A DNA stretch of 64,000 bases from Cerina litoralis (GTDB lineage: Bacteria; Bacteroidota; Bacteroidia; Flavobacteriales; Flavobacteriaceae): contig JAIRBC010000011.1 of assembly GCA_022008415.1 (NCBI GenBank), positions 1 to 64,000 on the forward strand, in the 5' to 3' direction. The translations under genes were made by a program, and so were the position numbers. Positions 26,365-35,530 of the stretch are shown piece by piece (positions within the stretch are counted from its first letter, which is position 1; every line of letters starts with the position of its first letter). The notes beneath the pieces were generated by a model. The model was not told where the DNA came from. It made no database searches and saw nothing but the letters and a program-made list of their open reading frames with translations.

Positions 26365-27318
26365 TTACTTATTTGTGGGGTTCTTTAGGTGCGCCAACAT
26401 TTCTTTCGTTGTCCGCTCCATATCAAACTCGGGTTTCCAGCCCCAATCGTTCCGGGCCTGAAAATCGTCTATACTGCTGGGCCAGGAATCGGCAATCGTC
26501 TGTCTAAAATCGGGTCGGTAAACCACCTCGAAATCGCGGATATATTTTTGAATATTTGAGGCAATCTCCCGGGGACAAAGGCTCATCGCAGAAAGGTTGT
26601 AAGAGGAGTGAATATGGAGGTTTTTTGGGTTGCAGTCCATAAGTTCCATGGTGGCACGGATGGCATCGTCCATAAACATCATAGGGAGCCTGGTGTCCTC
26701 TTTTAAAAAACAGGTATACTTTTTATCGGCAAGGGCACGGTGATAGATTTCCACGGCATAGTCCGTAGTACCGCCACCTGGCAACGTTTTCCAACTTATA
26801 AGGCCCGGATATCGCACGCTACGGACATCTACCCCATATTTTTCATAGTAGTAGGCACACCAGCGTTCCCCGGCAAGTTTACTAATTCCATAAACGGTAT
26901 TGGGTTCCATCATGGTACTTTGAGGGGCCCCTTCCTTTTGGGTCGTACTTCCAAAAACGGCGATGCTCGAAGGCCAAAAGACCTTGTTTATCTTCTTTTC
27001 CTTGGCCAAATTGAGCACGTGGAAAAGAGAACCCATATTCAAGTTCCAGGCCCGCATTGGAAACTTTTCGGCAGTTGCGCTCAACATGGCCGCCATCAAA
27101 TAAACCTCATCGATCTCATAATGCGCAACAACCTCCTCTAGCGCATCGTGGTTTGTGGCATCCAAGAGCTCAAAAGGTCCGGAATCCATTAAATTTTCCG
27201 ATCCTTCCCTAATATCACTGGCTATTACGCGCTCGTTACCGTACCGGTGCCGCAACGCAAGTGTAAGCTCGTTGCCAATTTGTCCACAAGCCCCAATAAT
27301 CAAGATATTTTTACGCAT
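26365..27318 (-). CDS. L-threonine 3-dehydrogenase, SDR type
   Basis: This extended short-chain dehydrogenase oxidises L-threonine to 2-amino-3-oxobutyrate with NAD+. Seen: LIIGACGQIGNEL (Rossmann glycine motif, residues ~5-17), WPSSIAVFG and the catalytic YGISKLAGE (Y-x-x-x-K), then RYPGLISW and GGGTTDYAVEIYHRAL, which are typical of the epimerase-like threonine dehydrogenases rather than sugar epimerases. ATG 27318 gives the normal start MRKNILIIG; the open frame reaches 27351. Length is 317 residues. It is convergent with the RimK fusion gene. Confidence 0.88.
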   Translation of the reverse strand: MRKNILIIGACGQIGNELTLALRHRYGNERVIASDIREGSENLMDSGPFELLDATNHDALEEVVAHYEIDEVYLMAAMLSATAEKFPMRAWNLNMGSLFHVLNLAKEKKINKVFWPSSIAVFGSTTQKEGAPQSTMMEPNTVYGISKLAGERWCAYYYEKYGVDVRSVRYPGLISWKTLPGGGTTDYAVEIYHRALADKKYTCFLKEDTRLPMMFMDDAIRATMELMDCNPKNLHIHSSYNLSAMSLCPREIASNIQKYIRDFEVVYRPDFRQTIADSWPSSIDDFQARNDWGWKPEFDMERTTKEMLAHLKNPTNK

Positions 27319-27498
27319 AAATGTTGTGTTCATCAAGTGCTGATATCGCATTGTTTCCTTCCCACTTTAGAACTCGAAATTTAAAAATGGCAAGAGTATA
27401 TAAAGATACCTCTTTTTTACGCAACACATTTATTTAATTCCTATAGGGGTATAGGGTAGCATGTGCCTCGTTTACATCAAAATTTGTACCTTCGCAAC

Positions 27499-27990
27499 AT
27501 GGGAAGATCCATTATTTTTGTGGTATTCGCCTTTATTCTGTTCTCTTGCTCGCAGGACAAAAAAGAGGAGATGAAAGGTAATGTTTCGGATGTTTTTCCT
27601 GTGGAAAAGCTCCCAAAACTAATGAACATTAGTCAAAATGCCAGGGATGTTCTTAAAGATTGGCCAGAGTACAATGCTTTGGAAACAAGTATTAAAGCGC
27701 TTTACACCGTAAAGAACGATGAAGGATTGAGCGTAGTAATCGAAGATTTGGTGGAAAAACAGAAGTTGTTGGAGGCTTCCGAATTTCCCAGTACCTATGA
27801 CACCCCTCAGGTAAAGAGTAGGCTAAAGGTTTTTAAGACCTACATTTTAAAGGTCAAGGCCAATATGGGATACGGCATAGAAACCCTAACCCCTTTAGGG
27901 GAAATGGTCGGGGCTTACAATGCCATGAGCGATCAGTTTATGGTCACCGTAAACAATACCTTGGACACGCTAAAACTGTTAGACGAGTAG
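27499..27990 (+). CDS. Lipoprotein, unknown function
   Basis: The 163-residue product has a lipoprotein signal: RSIIFVVFAFILFSC with Cys at residue ~17 followed by S-Q-D-K-K. The mature part is helical and charged, with no motif I recognise. ATG 27499 is chosen because it gives a compact signal peptide; the open frame starts at 27463. TACCTTCG at 27487-27494 resembles a -7 element, but then the transcript would start almost at the ATG. Convergent with the next gene. Confidence 0.7.
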   Translation: MGRSIIFVVFAFILFSCSQDKKEEMKGNVSDVFPVEKLPKLMNISQNARDVLKDWPEYNALETSIKALYTVKNDEGLSVVIEDLVEKQKLLEASEFPSTYDTPQVKSRLKVFKTYILKVKANMGYGIETLTPLGEMVGAYNAMSDQFMVTVNNTLDTLKLLDE

Positions 27991-28014
27991 GTTGCCCGGA
28001 AGGTGATCCGTTTT

Positions 28015-28746
28015 CTACTTCTTTCCTTTAGACTTAGGTGCATCCGTAGGTTGGGCCACCTCTTCAGCTTTTTCTTTTCGGGATTCCAACGCTTGTTTGC
28101 TAAGGCTGGCCAAATTAAAATTGGGGTCAATTTTTAGGGCGGCATCAATGGAGGCTATTGCCGCATCTATATTATTTTTATCCAAATTGTACTGTACCAG
28201 GCCCTTTAAATGTAAAAAAGCCGCCTTCAGGGGAACCTCATAAGGTTGTTGCCGCTCGTAAAAAGCGTGTTTCATTTGGTCCGTAGCGTTTGCCAAGCCA
28301 TAGGTAATTTCGGCGTTGGCCCCATTGCTATCGCCTGTTTGAATCTTTAAATCGGCCACCTCGTAGGCCAAATAAGGATTGGGTTTGCGTTTGTAAAGAA
28401 TTTCAAATTGCTCCAAGGACCTTTTTGGCTGGTTAAGTGCCTTTAGCGACACCGCTTTGACCTGGATAGCCAAATCGGAATCGTTCTCGTTCTTATCTAT
28501 TCCAATGGTGTTCAATGCCTGCATATACCTACTGGTAGAAGAATACACATAGGCCAAAGTATCTCTTCTTTCTTTGGAAGGCGAAATAACATTTAGGTGG
28601 GTAAGCGCTTCGACCACCCCATCCATGTCCGCTTGTTGCTGCATTGCCTTATAATATGCCTCGTAATGCTTTTGCAGTTCACTTTTAGTCTGGGCATTGC
28701 CAAAAAAGGCAATTGCAAATAAAAACAAGAAAGTAAATTTTTTCAT
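28015..28746 (-). CDS. Secreted TPR-repeat protein
   Basis: The 243-residue product starts with a signal peptide (KKFTFLFLFAIAFFGNAQ) and is otherwise helical. Repeated helix pairs with TPR-like spacing are visible: LAYVYSSTSRYMQALNTIG, AVSLKALNQPKRSLEQF, LAYEVADLKIQTGDSNG and AAIASIDAALKIDPNFNLA. The tail is basic (SKGKK). TPR proteins act as scaffolds; an envelope role is inferred from the signal. ATG 28746 is preferred over the in-frame start at 28785, because it opens the signal peptide. Confidence 0.8.
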   Translation of the reverse strand: MKKFTFLFLFAIAFFGNAQTKSELQKHYEAYYKAMQQQADMDGVVEALTHLNVISPSKERRDTLAYVYSSTSRYMQALNTIGIDKNENDSDLAIQVKAVSLKALNQPKRSLEQFEILYKRKPNPYLAYEVADLKIQTGDSNGANAEITYGLANATDQMKHAFYERQQPYEVPLKAAFLHLKGLVQYNLDKNNIDAAIASIDAALKIDPNFNLASLSKQALESRKEKAEEVAQPTDAPKSKGKK

Positions 28747-28860
28747 TCGATTAAGATTTTGTTGACCGTTTTTTAATTCGAGCAAAAATAGTGCGCCAAA
28801 ACTATTAAATTATTCCATAACAATCTGTTAATAAAATCTTTAATCAACGGGAAACAAAAA

Positions 28861-28880
28861 AGGATGCCAAACGGCATCCT
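28861..28880. terminator. Bidirectional hairpin terminator
   Basis: AGGATGCC (28861-28868), loop AAAC, GGCATCCT (28873-28880): a perfect 8-bp stem with an A-run before and a T-run after. On the minus strand it ends the gene at 28909-29283. Confidence 0.85.
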
Positions 28881-28908
28881 TTTTCCTACAAATAATTAAA
28901 TTGTTTCG

Positions 28909-29283
28909 CTAGGCTAAAGTGTATACGGACTCCTTTTTCTTAAACGTCCGTAACAACTTGGAATAAAAAGCCAAGCTCTTATTGTCCCTATCAATACATG
29001 ATTTTAGAAAATCGCAAAGATTTTTGAACAGAAGATTGGTGTGCAATGTTGGGATATACAGGTTCACCTTCTTGGGATCATACACTGTATCGTCCATCAC
29101 AATATCCAACTCAACCCGCTTTCGATGATAATCAATGTTTACATCGGTGGCGTTATAATATTTCTTTAAGATGGCAATATGCAGGTTCTTGGCCCTCGTG
29201 TTAATTTTTTGGCCGGTACAGCTTTGTGAGATCATGTCTTCAATTTCCATTGAAATCTCATCTTTTAAATTTGAATTTCTCAT
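28909..29283 (-). CDS. Hypothetical protein, 124 aa
   Basis: I do not recognise this protein. It is a 124-residue cytoplasmic product with a helical N-terminal half (MEIEDMISQSCTGQKINTRA), a beta-like centre (VNIDYHRKRVELDIVMDD) and a basic helical end (SKLLRTFKKKES). ATG 29283 is the first in frame. A clear terminator follows at 28861-28880, which supports it as an independent transcript. Confidence 0.6.
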   Translation of the reverse strand: MRNSNLKDEISMEIEDMISQSCTGQKINTRAKNLHIAILKKYYNATDVNIDYHRKRVELDIVMDDTVYDPKKVNLYIPTLHTNLLFKNLCDFLKSCIDRDNKSLAFYSKLLRTFKKKESVYTLA

Positions 29284-29405
29284 GGCAACTCTGTTTTAGA
29301 TTCATAGTAAAGATAAGGCATGATCGATAAAATGCTTAATATCAGCGATGTAATTTAACGCAAACCCCCTGTATTTGTTGTGAAAGTGCATTTTTCTGTG
29401 GTGAG

Positions 29406-30215
29406 TCAACCAATTATCGAAGTCATAAAATCGAATATTTTAACATTATTTAGCTTACAAGAGGTGATTGTCTTACCTTCTTTTATGATATCTGGTGAAA
29501 ATTCGGGCAATGGTAAGCCCCGTTTTCTAGCTTCGGACCTATAATAATCCCTTTTCGGGGGATGAAGGGGATAAACCCCGTTATAAATTTCTCCCCATAG
29601 TCCTTGGGATACGATTTTGTAGATGATGGCAACGGCATCGTTTAAATGGATCAGGTTGACAGGGAAATTACCATTTGGCAGATTTATTTTTCCAGCCAAA
29701 TGGGTTACCGGATGGCGATCGGGGCCTATGAGTCCGCCCAACCTAACTATCGTTGTTTGTAGATTTTGGTCGACCCTAAAAATATTTTCGGAGGCAAATA
29801 GCTGTTTGCCAGATTCGGTTATTGCAACTGGAGGTGTCTCTTCGGTCACTTCGCCTTCCGCATCACCATATACCGATGTACTGCTAACCCATACAATTTT
29901 CTTTACGGCCGATACTGAGATCGACCCGTATAGCAGTTCCATTTTTCTCACGAAGTCTTCTTTATTTCCGCTTCGGAGATTAGGTGGGACATTGATAATC
30001 AATATTTCGATCCCCCCAAGAAATTCTGCAAGGGGACCTTCTACGCGGTCTTCCGACAATCGTATAAGGTATGGCTGGATACCCTTTCCCCTTAGGAGTT
30101 CCATTTTTTCTTTGGATGTTGTACTACCATTAACCGTATATCCCTTTCTTACCAATTCCATAGCCAAAGGCAGACCCAGCCAGCCACATCCAATTATGCC
30201 AATGGAACTTTTCAA
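29406..30215 (-). CDS. NAD(P)-dependent epimerase/dehydratase-like protein
   Basis: The 269-residue product is an SDR-like Rossmann protein with IGIIGCGWLGLPLAMEL at the N-terminus (glycine-rich motif), a central VWVSSTSVYGDAEGEV with the S-Y pattern, and TTIVRLGGLIGPDRHP. The family is close to YeeZ-type NAD-binding proteins, whose substrates are not well known. The start is TTG 30215, which overlaps the stop of the M28 peptidase gene by four bases, so translation is coupled. Function beyond oxidoreductase-like is not claimed. Confidence 0.75.
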   Translation of the reverse strand: MKSSIGIIGCGWLGLPLAMELVRKGYTVNGSTTSKEKMELLRGKGIQPYLIRLSEDRVEGPLAEFLGGIEILIINVPPNLRSGNKEDFVRKMELLYGSISVSAVKKIVWVSSTSVYGDAEGEVTEETPPVAITESGKQLFASENIFRVDQNLQTTIVRLGGLIGPDRHPVTHLAGKINLPNGNFPVNLIHLNDAVAIIYKIVSQGLWGEIYNGVYPLHPPKRDYYRSEARKRGLPLPEFSPDIIKEGKTITSCKLNNVKIFDFMTSIIG

Positions 30216-32494
30216 AATGTAACGGTTTGGGTTGTCACAATCGCATCGTTTAATACAAACGGCATGGGTATACTGTTTATAGGTCTTTCCGGAACCGAAA
30301 ACAACGAATTTTTCAGTAAATCGTTGGACGCTTCGTACAGGTCCAGCGTCAATGGGGAATCCTTGGGAACAATAAGAAGGAGGGATGTAGGGTCGTTATC
30401 GCTTATATAATGGGTAATCAATTTGTGGTTCTTCCGATTTTCCAGATAGTCCTTGGTCAAAGAAATATCGTTAACGCTTGCGCTTTTTATATCAATATCG
30501 TTAACAAATACATCCAACCGGTTTAGCGAACGCCGTGGTGTAATTTTAATTTTCAATATTCTTTCTTCATTTATAAGGGTGTCTAACAGCTTTTCTACCT
30601 TTGACCCCGGTATGTCTTTCAATGGGGCATTGGCCGTATAAGAGAAATGGGTGGCGTACTTACTGCTCAAGGTTCTAAAATCTTCCTTTTGCGGGACCTG
30701 TTTGTCCGCACCTAGGTATTGGGCTGTCCAATCGTTAAGGTAGTGATCGTAGGTGACCCAATGGGCTTCTTGGTTGTCAATATTTAGTACGTACAGCAGG
30801 CTACTGGGTTTTGCATTCTCCTTGGAGAAACCCGAATCTAAATGGGCGGAGACCATAAAACCCACGAACAGCACCATTCCCAACATGGCAAATCTATTTT
30901 TATGCTTGTAAAAACCGAACAAGGGCAACATCAGAAAAAAGGTAAGGGTGGTAAGTATCGTAGCCGAAACCATCATCTTTAACCCCAGCCCTACGGGAAA
31001 CATTTTAATAAGCGGAGCGTAGATCAAGAGCGCAGGCAAGGTTAGAAACATCAACAAATAAGGGCTTGGAGATTTTTGCTTTATCAAGATCATAAATGAA
31101 ATCAGTGCTGTGACCACGGGAACCAAAAAAAAGCTTGCCCCGGGCAGATAAGCAGATACCCCTCCACATAAAACCAACCAAAACAACAGGGGAGCTACCA
31201 AAAGGTTGGTCAATCCCGTTTTTCTAAATCTGTGGTACGTCCAAAAACAAATCCCAATCGAGAATAGCACAAAGGCAAGGATATAGGTGTACCCGTTATA
31301 GGTAAAGCCCTGCAGTATATCTGTATATTGGGGATACATTTTATTGAGTACGGGCCAACTGTAGTACCCTACTGCCCCGTTAATAGCCAAGGCTAAAAAC
31401 ATGGGGACAAAGCCTTTGGCGATACCGTTTAGGTTTAGTTGTCCGTTGCGGAAACCGATGATCAATAGAATTATAAAAACCACAACAACCAATCCGAACA
31501 TGGTCCATATCCATGCAAACGGATAAGAAACCAAGCCATAATATGGAAAATTAAAATAGGCATCGTCGGCCGTACTTTTAAGGTTTTCCAGATCGGCATC
31601 GCTAAAGTAATTCAATAGCGGCATTAGGTAGCTACCCTGATGGGCCAGGGAGCTGCGATCCAAGCGGTCGTAATTATCGCGTGCGGTATGATAGTCAAAA
31701 TGATCGTCGATAAACGCAAAATTAAATCCCTCGATATCCCCATCCTTTCTAAATACGGTAAGGTCCGTATCATTGGGGAGCATTTTGTAGATGCTATAGA
31801 CTAGGGAATTGGCCACGGGATACTGTGGGTCTGCCGCCGTGAAATCTCGGATGAGATGGGCGTTTCCCCCGTTGGTCTCGATCAACATATAGCTGGGTCC
31901 GCCGCTGCCACGGGCCTCAAAATTAAGTGCCAAGCCAACGCTCTTGGCCCAAGGATGATCGTTCACAAATAGGTCGGCCCCGTTAAGGCCTAACTCCTCT
32001 GCATCGCTAATCAATACAATAATATCGTTTTTGGGAATCCTTTTTTTGGACAAAAATGTGCGAACCCCTTCCAAGATCGTCGCCACTCCGCTACCGTCAT
32101 CGCTTGCCCCCAAGGAGGAGTGGGGGTTACTATCATAATGGGCCAATAACAATAAGGCCTTCCCAGATCCGGAGCCCTTAATACGGGCCAAAATATTGGT
32201 GGGTTTGCTCAAATTGCCCCAATCTCCAGCGGTATACCCCATTTGTAGCGTAGTTTTCAATCCCATTTTTTCCAATTCGCCCACTATATAATCGCGCACC
32301 TGTTTATGCCCAGGAAATCCGACGGCGTGAGGCTTTTTGGAAATCTCCTTTACGTGTGCCAATGCCCTATCCGTTGAAAAAGAGGTTTTGGGAAGGTCAC
32401 CGTCTGCATGGTATGCCGGCATAGAACTCTTAAAACTCCAAAAAATGGCGAATAGGACCAGGAGGAAAGTGAGGGGGGTGGCTAGTTTTTTCAT
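30212..32494 (-). CDS. Membrane-anchored M28-family peptidase
   Basis: The 760-residue product has an N-terminal membrane anchor (LTFLLVLFAIFWSF), an M28 zinc aminopeptidase domain (~45-310) and about eight transmembrane helices (~325-560) followed by a C-terminal extracytoplasmic domain. Metal and catalytic motifs: LLLLAHYDSNPHSSLGASDD (first His and bridging Asp), SDAEELGLNGADLF (catalytic Glu pair), and FAFIDDHFDYHTARDNYD (last His). The layout resembles ERMP1/Fxna-like enzymes. It probably hydrolyses peptides on the periplasmic side. It is translationally coupled to the downstream SDR-like gene. Confidence 0.88.
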   Translation of the reverse strand: MKKLATPLTFLLVLFAIFWSFKSSMPAYHADGDLPKTSFSTDRALAHVKEISKKPHAVGFPGHKQVRDYIVGELEKMGLKTTLQMGYTAGDWGNLSKPTNILARIKGSGSGKALLLLAHYDSNPHSSLGASDDGSGVATILEGVRTFLSKKRIPKNDIIVLISDAEELGLNGADLFVNDHPWAKSVGLALNFEARGSGGPSYMLIETNGGNAHLIRDFTAADPQYPVANSLVYSIYKMLPNDTDLTVFRKDGDIEGFNFAFIDDHFDYHTARDNYDRLDRSSLAHQGSYLMPLLNYFSDADLENLKSTADDAYFNFPYYGLVSYPFAWIWTMFGLVVVVFIILLIIGFRNGQLNLNGIAKGFVPMFLALAINGAVGYYSWPVLNKMYPQYTDILQGFTYNGYTYILAFVLFSIGICFWTYHRFRKTGLTNLLVAPLLFWLVLCGGVSAYLPGASFFLVPVVTALISFMILIKQKSPSPYLLMFLTLPALLIYAPLIKMFPVGLGLKMMVSATILTTLTFFLMLPLFGFYKHKNRFAMLGMVLFVGFMVSAHLDSGFSKENAKPSSLLYVLNIDNQEAHWVTYDHYLNDWTAQYLGADKQVPQKEDFRTLSSKYATHFSYTANAPLKDIPGSKVEKLLDTLINEERILKIKITPRRSLNRLDVFVNDIDIKSASVNDISLTKDYLENRKNHKLITHYISDNDPTSLLLIVPKDSPLTLDLYEASNDLLKNSLFSVPERPINSIPMPFVLNDAIVTTQTVTF

Positions 32495-32614
32495 ATGTAA
32501 AGGCTAGTCTTTATCCAGATTCCATAAAAATATGAAATTTCAACCGCATCAAGTATAATATAAACGGTTCTAGTACGAATATCGTGACTTACAGGTATCT
32601 GAATAAATTACGCC

Positions 32615-32735
32615 TTATCAACTATCGCTATGCGCTTTTCGCTGTACGCCTTAAGCGCTGTAATTAGCGCAATGTGAAATCCGATCGGCGTACAGGCACA
32701 AAACGATTATTTTGCCCTTTTTGATAAGTTGATAA
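32615..32735. repeat. Nested inverted repeats in a 407-base gap
   Basis: The gap 32495-32901 has no gene I can support. It contains TTATCAAC (32615-32622) paired with GTTGATAA (32728-32735), and inside them CTGTACGCC (32642-32650) paired with GGCGTACAG (32687-32695), so about 120 bases can fold as a compound hairpin. A gap at 51480-51600 has partly similar words (TATGC, CTTTTCGC, ACGCCTTA). It may be a small non-autonomous repeat. Confidence 0.45.
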
Positions 32736-32843
32736 AATCCTTCCTCAAAAATATTGATTCAACGATATAATAATGCGAACGCTATGTTGTATAACATATA
32801 AAATCTTAAAATTGAGCGAAATATATCGAGTTTGATAAAATTA

Positions 32844-32876
32844 TTTGTCAATATGTCAAATAAAATGTTATCTTTC
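32844..32876 (+). promoter_or_regulatory. Possible promoter of the CBS-domain gene
   Basis: TTTG at 32844-32847 and TATCTTTC at 32869-32876 are 21 bases apart and resemble the Bacteroidota -33 (TTTG) and -7 (TAnnTTTG) elements; the last base of the -7 element is off consensus. It lies 25 bases before ATG 32902. Confidence 0.4.
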
Positions 32877-32901
32877 AGGTTCACCTAAAAAAAATAACTG
32901 T

Positions 32902-33369
32902 ATGGGAATCAAGAGTTTTCAAGGCTCCAGGCCTAAAGAAGTTTCGAGGAAAGAATATACCGCCCCTATACTTGTAGCGGATTATATGACCAGAAAATTA
33001 ATCACCTTTTCACCAGACCAATCTATTTTGGAAGTAATGGAGCTTTTTGCCAAGCACAACATTTCTGGGGGACCGGTATTGAACGACGACGGTTTTCTTG
33101 TCGGAATTATTTCTGAGGCAGATTGTATGAAACAGATTTCCGAAAGCAGATATTTTAATATGCCCATCTTGGACAAAAGCGTGGAACGTTATATGACCAA
33201 AGAGGTGGAGACGATTCCACATGACATCAGTATCTTCGATGCAGCTGGAATCTTCGACAAACACAACAGACGCCGATTGCCGGTGATGCGCGATGGAATA
33301 TTGGTAGGCCAGATCAGCCGAAAAGATATTGTTATCGCCGCCCTAAAACTTACAGGACATAACTGGTAG
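32902..33369 (+). CDS. CBS-domain protein
   Basis: The 155-residue cytoplasmic protein is a pair of CBS motifs: VADYMTRKLITFSPDQSILE (~23-42) with ISGGPVLNDDGFLVGIISEA, and VERYMTKEVETIPHDISIFD with RRLPVMRDGILVGQISRKD. Such stand-alone pairs bind adenosine nucleotides and act as energy sensors for a partner. ATG 32902 fits the domain edge; the frame is open from 32845. No neighbouring partner enzyme is evident, and a GC-rich hairpin follows the stop. Confidence 0.85.
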   Translation: MGIKSFQGSRPKEVSRKEYTAPILVADYMTRKLITFSPDQSILEVMELFAKHNISGGPVLNDDGFLVGIISEADCMKQISESRYFNMPILDKSVERYMTKEVETIPHDISIFDAAGIFDKHNRRRLPVMRDGILVGQISRKDIVIAALKLTGHNW

Positions 33370-33386
33370 ATTAGTATTCTTCACAA

Positions 33387-33405
33387 CCTTTCCCCGAGGG
33401 AAAGG
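33387..33405. repeat. GC-rich hairpin after the CBS gene
   Basis: CCTTTCCC (33387-33394), loop CGA, GGGAAAGG (33398-33405), followed by AATTTAC. It has no T-run and resembles the dispersed CCCCCTT-AAGGGGG-AATT hairpins at 43619-43634 and 45128-45143, so it is probably a member of that repeat family and may also aid termination. Confidence 0.5.
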
Positions 33406-33479
33406 AATTTACATGGCTAAATTATTAACGTCCAGGTAAGAGTTCTGCTCATGAGGGGGGGACCCGTGGGAGCTTGGAC

Positions 33480-33833
33480 CTAATCCCGCTTTACTATCAT
33501 ATAAAAATCATTGTCCAACGGCAGATAGCCCATGTCATACACAAAGTAATAAACGGTGCCCTTTTGTGTGGTATAAAGACTGGTGAAGTGGTCAAAATCG
33601 AATCCGCGATCCATCAGACGGGTCTTGGTGGTCTTGGTCTTCCCCTCCTTTAATGGAAAGCCTTCCAAGATACGGTGGTTTTTCCGTAAGCGGTTGTTGA
33701 CATTGCGGATCAGGTTTTTGCTATCCTTGTTCAGGTTGTTGTTGTAGGCATTGCGGCAATAGTCCGAACAAAACTTCTTATCGGCACGACCGACAATCTT
33801 TTCCCCACATTCCAAGCACTGTTTTTCCTCCAT
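33480..33833 (-). CDS. Zinc-ribbon hypothetical protein
   Basis: The 117-residue product begins with a zinc-binding motif, CLECGEKIVGRADKKFCSDYCRNAY shortened here as CLECGEK and KKFCSDYCRNAY (four Cys). The rest is basic with NLIRNVNNRLRKNHRILEGF and TTKTRLMDRGFDFDHFTSLY, suggesting nucleic-acid or protein binding. It follows the pentapeptide-repeat gene by 11 bases, so they are likely co-transcribed. The specific role is unknown. Confidence 0.75.
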   Translation of the reverse strand: MEEKQCLECGEKIVGRADKKFCSDYCRNAYNNNLNKDSKNLIRNVNNRLRKNHRILEGFPLKEGKTKTTKTRLMDRGFDFDHFTSLYTTQKGTVYYFVYDMGYLPLDNDFYMIVKRD

Positions 33834-33844
33834 TGTCTTTTGGA

Positions 33845-34417
33845 TTACTCCACTACAATATCGTATTTTTCCAACAAACCCACAACCCCATCCCTAGAGA
33901 ATTTGGCCCTTCGCAACTTGTTCCGTTCCGGATCGATACTAAAATTGTGTGCAGTTCTAAAATCGACCTTTTCTAAATTACTGCGATCAAAAACAGCGCG
34001 TTGCAGGTCACATCCATCAAAAGCTCCCGACGTTAGGTCTGTTTCGGTAAAATCGACCTCTAGCAATTTGCATTTTACAAAGCGTGATTTTTTTAAGGTG
34101 AGGCCGTAAAAGGAAGAAAGGCTTAAGGTACACTCCTTAAACTGGAAAGAGAGCAGAAAATCATTGCACAAGTCGAAACGCAGCCCTAACATTTTGCACC
34201 TTTCAAACCCTACATCATTAAAAGTGGCTTGTTTTATATGGGCCATACTCAGGTCGCAATCCATAAATTTGCATTCGGTAAAACCAAAATTGCCCAGATG
34301 AACACGGGAAAGGTTGCAATTGGCAAACGTACAATTCTCGTAATTGCCCCTGGTCAATGCATTTTTGGTAAAGTCTATATTTTCAAATTCGCGGTCTTCG
34401 ATGGCAGGAAGGTTCAT
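33845..34417 (-). CDS. Pentapeptide-repeat protein
   Basis: The 190-residue protein consists almost wholly of A(D/N)LXX-type five-residue repeats, for example NCTFANCNLSRVHLGNFGFT and LTSGAFDGCDLQRAVFDRSNL. Such proteins fold as a right-handed quadrilateral beta helix. Some (Qnr) protect gyrase from quinolones, but most have no known role, and there is no basis here to call quinolone resistance. No signal peptide is present. It lies between the LbH protein gene and the zinc-ribbon gene. Confidence 0.85.
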   Translation of the reverse strand: MNLPAIEDREFENIDFTKNALTRGNYENCTFANCNLSRVHLGNFGFTECKFMDCDLSMAHIKQATFNDVGFERCKMLGLRFDLCNDFLLSFQFKECTLSLSSFYGLTLKKSRFVKCKLLEVDFTETDLTSGAFDGCDLQRAVFDRSNLEKVDFRTAHNFSIDPERNKLRRAKFSRDGVVGLLEKYDIVVE

Positions 34418-34462
34418 GATTGTTTCTTATTTATGAAAGGACCTCAAGAATTTTAAAAATTT

Positions 34463-35077
34463 TTAATTCCCTCTTTTATTTTGTTCCACCAACCGCAACC
34501 TTTCAACAATGGTTTTGGGCTTTAACAACGTACCGGGCGACAAAACCGAATTGGCCCCGATTTTTGAGCCATCCCCGACCAAAGCCCCAAATTTTTCCAC
34601 GCCCGTATCCCTGCTACCTGAATTAAATGTCACCCAAATGCTTTTGTCCTTCCTTTCGTTATAATGGTTTGCGGTCAGAGAACCAGCCTCGAAATTAACG
34701 TGGTTCCCTATAATACTGTCCCCAATAAAATTAAAATGGCCCATAGAACTGTACGGGAATACAATACTGGATTTCACTTCGCAGCTCGGACCTATGCTCA
34801 CCCCAAAGGCCAAATAAACCCCTCCCCGCAAATAGGCATTTGCCCCTACAAAACATTGCTCACTTATAATAACGGGCGACTTTATCACGGCTCCAGGTTC
34901 TATAACGGCCGACCTATAGATCGCGATATCATCCTTAATTTTGTATTCACTTCCCAATTCCAAAATCTTTTGGTTTAAAATCTTGGAAATACTTTGGACC
35001 ACTTCCCAAGGTTCAATTCCCACCTGGGAAGGGAAAGTGTTCGAAAACCCTTGAATAAAATCGTCCAATGCAATCAT
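34463..35077 (-). CDS. Left-handed beta-helix (hexapeptide) acyltransferase-like protein
   Basis: The 204-residue protein has a helical N-terminal part and then hexapeptide repeats of the LbH fold (IYRSAVIEPGAVIKSPVIIS, VGANAYLRGGVYLAFGVSIG, GDGSKIGANSVLSPGTLLKP). It resembles the C-terminal acetyltransferase half of GlmU-like proteins, without the nucleotidyltransferase half. Its start overlaps the end of the VOC gene by four bases, so the two are translationally coupled. The substrate is unknown. Confidence 0.8.
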   Translation of the reverse strand: MIALDDFIQGFSNTFPSQVGIEPWEVVQSISKILNQKILELGSEYKIKDDIAIYRSAVIEPGAVIKSPVIISEQCFVGANAYLRGGVYLAFGVSIGPSCEVKSSIVFPYSSMGHFNFIGDSIIGNHVNFEAGSLTANHYNERKDKSIWVTFNSGSRDTGVEKFGALVGDGSKIGANSVLSPGTLLKPKTIVERLRLVEQNKRGN

Positions 35078-35463
35078 TTTTCGTAGAATTCAATCGGCAA
35101 ATCGTCCGGATCTGCAATAAAAGTAAATTTTTTATGGGTATTCCCGTCTATCCGGATCGGCTCCGCCTCGATTCCTTTTTTGCGCAAGGCCTGGGCCGTA
35201 TCTTCCACATTGTCCACCTCAAAGGCCAAGTGCCTTAACCCCAATGCTTCGGGCCGGGAGGGTCTTTTTGGTGGATCCGGAAACGAAAAAAGCTCAAGCA
35301 CGTATTTCCCATTCAAAGCGAGATCCAATTTGTAAGACTGTCGTTCCGACCTGTAAGTTTCCAAAAAGATCTCTAAACCAAGAATATCGACATAAAACGA
35401 CTTCGACTTTTGGTAATCGGAACAAATGATGGCGATATGGTGCACTTTATTAATCTTAATCAT
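35074..35463 (-). CDS. gloA2: VOC-family (glyoxalase-like) protein
   Basis: This 129-residue single-domain VOC protein has HHIAIICSDYQKSKSFYVDI, then ALGLRHLAFEVDNVEDTAQ and FIADPDDLPIEFYEK. The two His and two Glu positions of the metal site are present (HHIAI, VLELF, LRHLAF, IEFYE). The profile is that of the SMU1112c/GloA2 group rather than classical lactoylglutathione lyase; the substrate is not known. Gene symbol is used loosely for that group. It precedes the LbH gene with a four-base overlap. Confidence 0.8.
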   Translation of the reverse strand: MIKINKVHHIAIICSDYQKSKSFYVDILGLEIFLETYRSERQSYKLDLALNGKYVLELFSFPDPPKRPSRPEALGLRHLAFEVDNVEDTAQALRKKGIEAEPIRIDGNTHKKFTFIADPDDLPIEFYEK

Positions 35464-35530
35464 CGGTTACAAACAAGTTCTTTGCCTATAGTCTTACAGC
35501 CCCGGCACCGGGGATCAATTGCCTTTTTAA

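Noticed and set aside
29623..30222. 199-codon plus-strand frame
   Set aside because: It is the reverse shadow of the SDR-like gene at 29406-30215, which shows a clear glycine motif and coding pattern.
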